From the NCBI GenBank assembly GCA_000621905.1, contig JHXB01000002.1, positions 124,001 to 188,000 on the forward strand: a stretch of 64,000 nt of DNA, given 5' to 3'. Below are positions 53,415-61,138 of this stretch, piece after piece. Positions within the stretch are counted from its first letter, which is position 1. Each line of letters begins with the position of its first letter. Source of the DNA: Lachnospiraceae bacterium NC2004. GTDB taxonomy: Bacteria; Bacillota; Clostridia; Lachnospirales; Lachnospiraceae. The notes beneath the pieces were generated by a model. It searched no databases and had not been told where the DNA came from. It saw only the letters and a program-made list of their open reading frames with translations. The translations under genes and the position numbers were made by a program.

Positions 53415-54413
53415 ATGAAGAAATTATTTAGCGCTATATTTATTATTTTCATAACGATGGCTATGTGTTTTAACACAGTTTGTGTTAAGGCGACTGAAAG
53501 CTCCGATATAGACAGGTCTAAGTACGAGGATTATTCCGGAGAGATCGATTTGATTACCGGTTTACCTAAAGAAGTTGCGGAGACAGAAGACGTAAGTACC
53601 AGCGACGTAGTAACATTAAGTCGCGGCGTGACATATGACGGTGCCACTGGTATGTACGGCTACGAGATATCAGGTGGAACATTTACATGTAGTGCATTTG
53701 ATGGAATGATTACCACAGATGCAGTAAAGATAGCTATTGAGTCAGAAAATGATACAAGCAATATAGAAATATACAGGGATGGTAAAAAGTACGATGCAAT
53801 CCCTGAAGTAATAGAAGATACAGGTAGTTATTCGGTTGTAACGTGGAATGAAAGCAGTGAGACACAGCTTTTGACATTCCAGATAGTAGGTGGAGTTACA
53901 GGTAGTATTAATAAATATGTAATGCCGGACGGATTTAATGTATCCAAAGTTTATCTTGACGGTAAGGAGATCAAATCTAACCGCGGAATGGTAGATATGA
54001 CTGAGGAAGGCAGGTACGAGGTTGATTACAGATGTGTTTTATCGAGAGTCACTTATAGTCTTTTGATAGAGGTTGATCACACACCTCCAGTTGTGAGCTT
54101 TGACGGAATAGATTCCAAGAACAAAGCCGACGGACCTGTTACGGTCAACGGTTTAGCAGAAGGAGATTCTATTGTTATCGTAGATGGCAAGGGCAATAAC
54201 GATTTAAAGCTTACTCTTAAGAAACAGATTATTAATCCGGGACATTACCATGTTATAGTTACTGACAGAGCTGGCAATTCTATCGAGAAAGAGTTCACGA
54301 TTAATGTATATTTCAATTTGAAAGCATGGGTATTCTTGCTGATACTTGTTTTGGTACTTCTTGGCATAAGTACAGCTTTGTTGGTATCAAGAAAGAAGCT
54401 TAGGGTACGATAA
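53415..54413 (+). CDS. T4SS-locus single-pass protein with Ig-like ectodomain
   Basis: A 332-aa protein with a signal peptide (1-27), an extracytoplasmic region of about 270 residues and a C-terminal helix (about 302-325) with a short basic tail. The ectodomain is beta-rich; its distal part (HTPPVVSFDGI ... VTVNGLAEGDSIVIVDGKG ... GHYHVIVTDRAGNS) looks like a bacterial Ig-type domain. It starts 3 bp after virD4. It may stabilise the trans-envelope channel or bind the target cell. Confidence 0.72.
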   Translation: MKKLFSAIFIIFITMAMCFNTVCVKATESSDIDRSKYEDYSGEIDLITGLPKEVAETEDVSTSDVVTLSRGVTYDGATGMYGYEISGGTFTCSAFDGMITTDAVKIAIESENDTSNIEIYRDGKKYDAIPEVIEDTGSYSVVTWNESSETQLLTFQIVGGVTGSINKYVMPDGFNVSKVYLDGKEIKSNRGMVDMTEEGRYEVDYRCVLSRVTYSLLIEVDHTPPVVSFDGIDSKNKADGPVTVNGLAEGDSIVIVDGKGNNDLKLTLKKQIINPGHYHVIVTDRAGNSIEKEFTINVYFNLKAWVFLLILVLVLLGISTALLVSRKKLRVR

Positions 54414-54435
54414 GCTTTGTGTAGGAGTGGATGTT

Positions 54436-56487
54436 ATGGTTGCATTATTTGATTTTGATTCAATTAAAGATCAGATCGTTTCGGGACTAGAGGCCATATT
54501 TTTTAGTATATTTTATTTGGTAGAGATTATAATTCTCGGTTTTTTACACCTTGTAGAGTATGCGATGGAGATTTTCACCGGAGAAGAAGAGATAATATAT
54601 AGAGATGAATCAATGCCTTTGATTAATGTGTTCTTTGAACATGAGACAATCAGAGGAGTATATTCTGGTATTGCAATAATAGGTATTATGTTTGCATTTG
54701 TATTTGCAATCTGGAGTGTAATTAAGAGAATATTAGATTTAAGAGGTAAACAGCAGGGTGTTACTATCGGAACTATCATCGGTAATCTCATTAAGAGTAT
54801 CGTGTTGATATTCTCGATGACAGCTGTTGTATACATATCAATTTATACGACTAATGTATTGGTAAGTACATTAAGTAAAGCTATTAAGAATAACTACGAG
54901 TTTACGCAAACGGAAGACTCTATGACATTTACGGAAGAACAGTACGCGGCTATGGGACGTATTATCAATACGCTTGGTAACTACTCCCTTAACCCTTCAT
55001 ATAGATCCAGATATAACTTAAATGCTTGCTATAATGATATAAGGGGAGATTTACAGTTTCTTGACAGGCAGGGAGTATTCAAGTTTAACTATAAGTCATA
55101 TAATAATGATGGTGAAACCGAAGAAACCTGGCAGAGTGTTATGCAGTTGCTTAGAGAGGGCTATTCAGTCAACAAAGAAGCAGCTCTTGATACATACGAT
55201 GATGGTTTGACCAATGCCATCCTCGACTCAATAGAGATACTTAGAGCTAATCCTAGGTTAAGGGCGTTAACAAGTATAGAAAGAGGAGACTTTACCGAGG
55301 AAAGCAAGAGTGAGATCGGTGACGTTCCGTTAGACAGGATATTGTTCCTTTCAGGTACAATGGGTACTGTAGGTGGTCTTGCAGCAGCAAGAGACGATGC
55401 ATACAATGAGCATCCTTCTTTCTTCGATTCGGTAAGATTTCCGTTTTATGTAGGAGATAAGAGCATATATAGTAGGGATGCAGTATTGAAATCATTTACG
55501 CTCAGTCCTATCCACATGAATTATGTGATGGTATACTTGGTAGGATTGGCATTATTAAGAGAGATGGTTGTCATAATCATAACCTGTGGTGTTAGAATAT
55601 TCAACCTCTTGGCGTTGTATATCGCATCACCATTAGCGATAGCTTCAATGCCACTTGATGACGGAGGTAAGTTTAAACAGTGGTCGACAGCGTTTGTTGT
55701 ACAGTTACTTGGAATTGTGGGTATGATTATTTCGATGCGACTGTTCCTTGTATTCTTACCTATCATTTGGAGTCCGGATTTACAGATAGGTGATAACGGA
55801 TTTGAAAATGTGATGCTTGGTACCATAATCAGAGCGATTATTACATATTGTTCATTGGAGGCTGTTTCTAAGGTTAACGGTATCTTTACAGGTATCTTGG
55901 CTGATAACGCAGGATATCAGGCTATTTACGCCGGTGATATGCGTAGTAACTTTGAGCAATCCGGTCTTGGAAGAGCTACAGGCAAGTGGATGACAGGTTC
56001 CGGTTTGATAGGTGCAGGTGCATCTGCAGTAGGTAATAAGATTCAAGGCAAGAACGCCGATGGATCTAAGAAAGAGAAGTCAGAGGCTGAGAAGCAAGCA
56101 GATAAGAGAGAAGCTAGCCGCGAGGCAGCCAATATTAAGAAAGATCTTGATTCTATCAAGAAGAATAAGGGCAAAGATTCATCAGGTAAAAAGAGATCAG
56201 AAAGTGATGTTAAGTTTATGCAGCATAAGCTCAAACATCTCGAAGCAGGTCACAATGTCAAGGATTCCAACGCAATGGCTAAGGAAGATATGAGACAGGA
56301 TAAGTTGGATAGAGATAATGATGTTAATAGCATGGCTGACGACATCAGAAATATGGACAAGAATGACTACGGCCCGGGTGGCGGTGGAATAGGCGGCAAT
56401 GGTAACAGGCGTCAGCCACCTCCGGGACCGCACGTTGATCTTCCAGGTGACGATGATATTCCAAACAATGAGAATATTCAGGTTTAA
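54436..56487 (+). CDS. VirB6/TrbL-like polytopic channel protein
   Basis: A 683-aa protein with an N-terminal amphipathic/hydrophobic region, helices near 80-105 and 120-145 and a large extracytoplasmic loop (about 150-355). A cluster of four or five helices follows (about 365-490), then a Lys/Glu-rich cytoplasmic tail that ends in a Gly/Pro/Asn-rich disordered stretch (GPGGGGIGGNGNRRQPPPGP). Position between virD4 and virB4 and topology match VirB6/TrbL. ATG 54436 is set by AGGAG eight bases upstream; the GTG at 54427 overlaps that site. Confidence 0.8.
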   Translation: MVALFDFDSIKDQIVSGLEAIFFSIFYLVEIIILGFLHLVEYAMEIFTGEEEIIYRDESMPLINVFFEHETIRGVYSGIAIIGIMFAFVFAIWSVIKRILDLRGKQQGVTIGTIIGNLIKSIVLIFSMTAVVYISIYTTNVLVSTLSKAIKNNYEFTQTEDSMTFTEEQYAAMGRIINTLGNYSLNPSYRSRYNLNACYNDIRGDLQFLDRQGVFKFNYKSYNNDGETEETWQSVMQLLREGYSVNKEAALDTYDDGLTNAILDSIEILRANPRLRALTSIERGDFTEESKSEIGDVPLDRILFLSGTMGTVGGLAAARDDAYNEHPSFFDSVRFPFYVGDKSIYSRDAVLKSFTLSPIHMNYVMVYLVGLALLREMVVIIITCGVRIFNLLALYIASPLAIASMPLDDGGKFKQWSTAFVVQLLGIVGMIISMRLFLVFLPIIWSPDLQIGDNGFENVMLGTIIRAIITYCSLEAVSKVNGIFTGILADNAGYQAIYAGDMRSNFEQSGLGRATGKWMTGSGLIGAGASAVGNKIQGKNADGSKKEKSEAEKQADKREASREAANIKKDLDSIKKNKGKDSSGKKRSESDVKFMQHKLKHLEAGHNVKDSNAMAKEDMRQDKLDRDNDVNSMADDIRNMDKNDYGPGGGGIGGNGNRRQPPPGPHVDLPGDDDIPNNENIQV

Positions 56488-56510
56488 TACGATTGTCATT
56501 AACTTTTAGA

Positions 56511-56546
56511 TATCCCATCCCGGTTAATTAAACTGGGGTGGGTGAT
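56511..56546 (+). other. Hairpin between virB6 and virB4
   Basis: TATCCCATCCCGGTT can pair with AACTGGGGTGGGTGATA with small mismatches and a 5-nt loop. No T-run follows, so it more likely affects mRNA processing or stability than termination. Confidence 0.4.
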
Positions 56547-56585
56547 AGTGCTTTATAAACATTTTTTGATTAGGTGGATGTGTAT

Positions 56586-59201
56586 ATGAGATTAATTCCG
56601 GGTAGAACCAAGGTCAAAATCGAAATATTTAAAGGAATAACCCTAGCCGATGTCGGTATAGGGCTTGTTGCTGCGCTTCTTATAGCAATGTGCGTTTCTT
56701 CTTCATTGCCGGGGAAATGGATTGTAGCAAGTCTTATCTTATCTGTTGTTGCGACTTTATTGGTTAGGTTGGATGACGACCCTCTTTATGTCTTTGTATG
56801 GCATATGATAAGGTTCAAAGCATATCCAAGGAACTACAAGAAGAGTGGAGTTGTTGAAGAACAAGCAGTAGGAGAGGAAGATAATCAGGACTCTATAAGT
56901 CCGGATGAGCTTAAAGCAATTATCAAGGAAGAGAACAAGATACTTAAGAGTAAGACTGCAACCAAGGAAGAGAAGGATGCGGTTTGGTTAGCGAGAGCTG
57001 AGAGATCTGCTGCTGCCAAGAAGAACAAGGACAAGCAGGCCGAATCAAAGAGTGAGCCTATTGATGAACTTATGCCATTTACCGGCATAAATGATGATTT
57101 TATTGAATATGATGGAGAGTATTATGGCTCTGTTATTGAGATAGACCCGGTTGAATTTAGATTCTTTTCTAAGTATAGAAGAGTTAATTCCATCGAGTCT
57201 TGTTTTGGTAAAGTATTAAGAGGCATGCAAGGCGATTACGGTGCCAATATCGTTAAGGTTCAAAGACCGATTATTTATGATGATTATTTAAGAGCTGAGT
57301 ATGACAAGTTAGACCAATTAAAGGCTTCTTACGAGAGTGGTTTATTTAGTGAAGAAGAGCTTAAGGCCAGAGTTGAGATTCAGTACGACCGAATCAACGA
57401 AGTTAGAGATTTGTGTAATGAAGATAAGGTTATTGAGCCTTTCTATTATCTTGTATTGTTTGAGTCAGACAAGAGAAGACTTGATATTGTCACCAGACAG
57501 GCTATTTTGGCTTTAGAGCAGGGTGAACTTGTAGTAAGAAGACTTGACAATAAGGGGTTAGCTCTCTTCTTAAAATACACCAATGGTATAGATTTTGATG
57601 AGAAAGAGATTGATCGTATTCCGGAAGAAGACTGGGTTAAATGGGCTATGCCTGATAAGCTCAAGTTCAATATGAGAACGGTTCTTGTCGATGGCGTAAT
57701 TACCCATAACTTAAGAGTAATCTCTTATCCGACAGTGGTTGGTGATGCATGGTTGGCAGGTGTTATGTCATTTCCTGCATCTAAAGTTGTGGTTAAAGTT
57801 ACTCCTATGGACAATGCCAAGTCAATAAGGGCTATTGATAGATCCTTATCAGAGCTTCGTGGTCAGTTTATGACGACGTCACTTGATTCAAAAGTTATAG
57901 AGCTTCAGGAGCATATCGACACATTGTCTTCTCTTCTTGTGACTTTACAGCAAGAGAATGAAGCGTTGATGTCTGTTGATATCTATGTTACAGCATATGA
58001 TGCAAGTTCAACCCAGGACAATCCACTTTATAACGAAGGATTTAGTACGGTTATGCCGTATGTAGCCGATATGAAGAAGACTATCAGGAGAAGCTTTAAT
58101 GAGTCCGGAATGAAGCTTGCGGGTATGGATTTTATGCAGCTTCAGGCATTTATCGGTTCACAGGTTTCTAACTATGATCCTATGATTAAGGAAGCAAGGG
58201 GAATTCCTACCAACACAATCGCTGCGTCATTCCCTTGGATTTATGCCCATATTTCTGACAAGGGCGGAATTAAGTTAGGTTCAGCAGGGGGAGTTCCTGT
58301 ATTCATTGACTTCTTTAGAAGAGATAGCGAGAGAATTAATTCCAACATGGTTATTATTGGTAAGTCAGGTTCAGGTAAGTCTTATGCTACCAAGTCACTC
58401 CTTACCAATTTGGCATCAGAGGATGCTAAGATTTTTATTCTTGATCCGGAGAATGAGTATTCAGAGCTTGCCAACACTTTGAAAGGTAAGGTTATAAATG
58501 TTGGTAACGCGACGCACGGAAGGCTTAATCCTTTCCACATTATAACTGCGCTTGATGATGACGAGGCCGGTGTAGACGGTGGCGGACCAAGCGGTAGTTT
58601 TACTACGCATTTGCAGTTCTTGGAGGAGTTCTTTAGACAGATCCTTCCTGATATAGATAAGGATGCATTGGAGTACCTTAATTCATTGGTTGAGAGATTG
58701 TATCTCAACTTCGGAATCACACCTGAGACTGATCTTTCTGGATTTAAGGCCGATGATTATCCTATATTTGACGATTTATATGACGTTGTTTTGCAAGAGT
58801 TTGAGAGAACTAATAACGAGTATTTAAGACAGCTTTTAAGATCGCTTGTCAATTATATCTCCAAGTTCTCGACAGGCGGAAGAAATGCCAATATTTGGAA
58901 TGGTCCATCAACTATCACTACTGATGAGAACTTTTCGGTATTTAACTTCCAGTCAATGCTTGCGAACAGAAATACAACAATTGCCAATGCACAGATGCTT
59001 CTTGTATTGAAGTACATTGACAATGAGATTATCAAGAATAGAGATTACAATATTAAGTACGGCTTGAAGCGTAAGGTTGTAGTTGTTATCGACGAGGCAC
59101 ACGTATTTATTGATACCAAGTTCCCTGTTGCTCTTGATTTCATGTTCCAGCTTGCTAAGCGTATCCGTAAATATAACGGTATGCAGATTGTTATTACATA
59201 G
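56586..59201 (+). CDS. virB4: VirB3/PrgI-VirB4 fusion ATPase, N-terminal part up to an in-frame amber codon
   Basis: The main T4SS motor. Residues 1-90 form a PrgI/VirB3-like membrane module (MRLIPGRTKVKIEIFKGITLADVGIG and two helices), normally a separate gene in Gram-positive systems. A basic/acidic linker and the VirB4 N-domain follow. The ATPase has Walker A IIGKSGSGKS (about 592-601) and Walker B KVVVVIDEAH (near 833). Translation meets TAG at codon 872, exactly where the family has the Gln of the T-Q-N motif. The frame resumes at once with NIKDFVGSEEIA and continues to 60704. Without readthrough the 871-aa product lacks the end of the ATPase core. GTG 56574 precedes the AGGTGG site that supports ATG 56586. 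Confidence 0.9.
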   Translation: MRLIPGRTKVKIEIFKGITLADVGIGLVAALLIAMCVSSSLPGKWIVASLILSVVATLLVRLDDDPLYVFVWHMIRFKAYPRNYKKSGVVEEQAVGEEDNQDSISPDELKAIIKEENKILKSKTATKEEKDAVWLARAERSAAAKKNKDKQAESKSEPIDELMPFTGINDDFIEYDGEYYGSVIEIDPVEFRFFSKYRRVNSIESCFGKVLRGMQGDYGANIVKVQRPIIYDDYLRAEYDKLDQLKASYESGLFSEEELKARVEIQYDRINEVRDLCNEDKVIEPFYYLVLFESDKRRLDIVTRQAILALEQGELVVRRLDNKGLALFLKYTNGIDFDEKEIDRIPEEDWVKWAMPDKLKFNMRTVLVDGVITHNLRVISYPTVVGDAWLAGVMSFPASKVVVKVTPMDNAKSIRAIDRSLSELRGQFMTTSLDSKVIELQEHIDTLSSLLVTLQQENEALMSVDIYVTAYDASSTQDNPLYNEGFSTVMPYVADMKKTIRRSFNESGMKLAGMDFMQLQAFIGSQVSNYDPMIKEARGIPTNTIAASFPWIYAHISDKGGIKLGSAGGVPVFIDFFRRDSERINSNMVIIGKSGSGKSYATKSLLTNLASEDAKIFILDPENEYSELANTLKGKVINVGNATHGRLNPFHIITALDDDEAGVDGGGPSGSFTTHLQFLEEFFRQILPDIDKDALEYLNSLVERLYLNFGITPETDLSGFKADDYPIFDDLYDVVLQEFERTNNEYLRQLLRSLVNYISKFSTGGRNANIWNGPSTITTDENFSVFNFQSMLANRNTTIANAQMLLVLKYIDNEIIKNRDYNIKYGLKRKVVVVIDEAHVFIDTKFPVALDFMFQLAKRIRKYNGMQIVIT
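59199..59201 (+). other. In-frame amber (TAG) replacing the conserved Gln codon of VirB4
   Basis: The context is ATT ACA TAG AAC ATT in the frame of virB4. One C-to-T change from CAG would create it. Both sides read as continuous VirB4 sequence. TAG is used as a genuine stop by at least six other genes here (ends at 4025, 7194, 17677, 27419, 34915, 49388). Confidence 0.95.
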
Positions 59202-59303
59202 AACATTAAGGATTTCGTAGGTAGCGAGGAGATAGCAAGAAAGTCAACTGCTATTATTAATGCATGTCAGTATAGTTTTGTATTCTCGCTTGCTCCTAAT
59301 GAT

Positions 59304-60704
59304 ATGGATGATCTTTGCAAGCTTTATGAGAAGGCGGGCGGTATTAACGAGCGTGAGCAGGAGGATATCGTAAGCGCCAAGAGAGGTGAGGTATTCACGA
59401 TTATGAGTCCTACCTCGAGATCTTCGTTCCTTGTTGAGGTTCCGGATTCATTTGTAGATATGTTTGAGAATCAGGAATTCGAGACTAACTATTTCTTTGG
59501 TGCCGACGGTATTAAGGATTGGGAAGATTTTGTTGCTGACAGTCGCGAGGCTCATGACAGCAATTATGAGGAACGTAAGTCCGTTGAGAATGAGAAGCGT
59601 GAGAAGGTTGAGAAGAAGTCTACATTTACTTTCTCTGAGATTACTGAAGACGAGGCATTTAAGCTTGGTGAAGAAGACGATATTCTTAAGGCGTTTGACA
59701 AGGCTGAGGAGAAGTTAAGCTCAGTTGATAGATTTATCCAGGCGGAGGAAGCTGTCAATCGCAAAGAATACGAGATGGCTATGGGACGCTTTGGAAGTAT
59801 CTCTCTTGCAGAGATTTCTGAAGATGAGTACGAAGAGGAGACCAAGGAAGAGTCTAAACAGGAGGTTTCAAGCGGAAGTATTTCATTTAGCGAGATTTCT
59901 TTTGAAGAAATTGCCGACGAGACTGAGAATAACGAAGACAAGGCTGAGGAGAGTAGACCTCAGGTTAATGTTCAGGCTCAAGAGAGTAAGACTCAAGCTA
60001 ATGTACAGGCTCAGGACGCCATATACAGTGAGAAAGACCTTGATAACAAGCTTTCAGCTATCAGAGAATCGCTTAAGAAGGAGATGGAAGATGAGCTTGT
60101 AGAAAGAATCAAATGGATTACACTCGGTGCCGGTATAAATACCGGTGCTCAGGTCGCATTAGCAGGCGGAGGCGGAGCTACTGTTGCTCAGCCTGTCACT
60201 GCGTTTGCAAGAGAAGAAGCTCCTATTTCTACAACCGAGACCGTTAAAGAGGATACACTTAGCAGTCTCTTTGGAGTTGACGAGGATGATTCACTCTTTG
60301 GAAGCGCATCTAGTGGAGATGTAGGTTCATTTGTTGATGAGGACGATGAAACAGATTCATTCTTCGATGATGAAGAATCACTCTTTGACGAGGGTTCTTC
60401 TGAAGGCGGGTTTGATATTGACAGCGATGATGATGAATTTAACTTCGACTTTGATGATAATGATGAAGACGACGAATTCAGCTTTGATGATGATGATATG
60501 GATTCAGACGGTCTGTTCTCTGATGATGAGTCAGAAGAATATGAGCCGGCTCCATTCCTGTTTGCAGAGCTTTTAGCAGAAGCAGCAGAAGAATATGCCA
60601 ATATGGGTATTGAGGAGCGTATGGAAGAGATGGGAGAAGACGTTATCGAGATAACAGTAGAAGAGCTCGCATCTTACATCAAGGAACAAAGGAAGAAGAA
60701 ATAA
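59304..60704 (+). CDS. C-terminal part of VirB4 with long acidic extension
   Basis: Same frame as virB4 after the amber; the open frame really begins at 59202. The first 85 codons (59202-59460) complete the VirB4 core (SLAPNDMDDLCKLYEKAGG; GEVFTIMSPTSRSSFLVEVPD). About 410 residues of low-complexity acidic sequence follow. They include three spaced copies of an S/T-F/I-S-x-E-I motif (FTFSEI, ISLAEI, ISFSEI), a coiled coil (LDNKLSAIRESLKKEMEDELVERI), a short apolar segment and Asp/Glu/Ser/Phe-rich runs, then a final helix. The ATG at 59304 has no ribosome site, so independent translation is doubtful. Confidence 0.75.
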   Translation: MDDLCKLYEKAGGINEREQEDIVSAKRGEVFTIMSPTSRSSFLVEVPDSFVDMFENQEFETNYFFGADGIKDWEDFVADSREAHDSNYEERKSVENEKREKVEKKSTFTFSEITEDEAFKLGEEDDILKAFDKAEEKLSSVDRFIQAEEAVNRKEYEMAMGRFGSISLAEISEDEYEEETKEESKQEVSSGSISFSEISFEEIADETENNEDKAEESRPQVNVQAQESKTQANVQAQDAIYSEKDLDNKLSAIRESLKKEMEDELVERIKWITLGAGINTGAQVALAGGGGATVAQPVTAFAREEAPISTTETVKEDTLSSLFGVDEDDSLFGSASSGDVGSFVDEDDETDSFFDDEESLFDEGSSEGGFDIDSDDDEFNFDFDDNDEDDEFSFDDDDMDSDGLFSDDESEEYEPAPFLFAELLAEAAEEYANMGIEERMEEMGEDVIEITVEELASYIKEQRKKK

Positions 60705-60725
60705 GCATTTTAGGAGGAATGAGCT

Positions 60726-61025
60726 ATGGACGTAAAGTTGGTTGACCGCGGTGAAGATGGGGAACTCCTGTTGGCAGGAGACCTTGACACCAAGACGGCA
60801 AGAGATGCTGACGCGCTCTTTATGCAAATGGCTGACAGATTCAAGAACATATGCCTCAATATGAAGGATCTTGAGTATGTATCGAGTGCAGGTCTTCGAT
60901 CAATAAGGAATCTTTATATCAAGATAAACCAGAATAGTGGCAAACTTACACTTACCAATGTTAACGATAATGTTATGGAAGTGTTTGAAATGACTGGACT
61001 TGCAGGACTTTTGAATATAAGATAA
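60726..61025 (+). CDS. STAS-domain protein (anti-sigma-factor antagonist type)
   Basis: A 99-aa single STAS domain with ICLNMKDLEYVSSAGLRSIRNLY, where the Ser of SSAGL matches the phosphorylated Ser of SpoIIAA-type antagonists. In that family the dephosphorylated form frees a sigma factor by binding its anti-sigma kinase. No kinase or sigma gene lies in the window. It starts 21 bp after the virB4 frame behind TAGGAGG, so it is part of the T4SS operon. Confidence 0.88.
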   Translation: MDVKLVDRGEDGELLLAGDLDTKTARDADALFMQMADRFKNICLNMKDLEYVSSAGLRSIRNLYIKINQNSGKLTLTNVNDNVMEVFEMTGLAGLLNIR

Positions 61026-61041
61026 CAATTTTTTTGTAAAG

Positions 61042-61075
61042 TGTTGCACTTTTGTTATACGGTGTCTGTTATATT
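61042..61075 (+). promoter_or_regulatory. SARP-type direct-repeat promoter F (terminal surface protein)
   Basis: TGTTGCACTTTTGTTAT (61042-61058), 11 bp, then TATATT (61070-61075). Same geometry as A-E. Confidence 0.75.
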
Positions 61076-61138
61076 GTTAGCAGGTAATATGTAACCGTTG
61101 TAGTTTTTGGGACAAAAGTCAAGAATAGAGGATGCGTT

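Noticed and set aside
59199-59201. Genome-wide reassignment of TAG to glutamine
   Set aside because: At least six well-defined genes in the window end in TAG at the expected length, so TAG works as a stop here.
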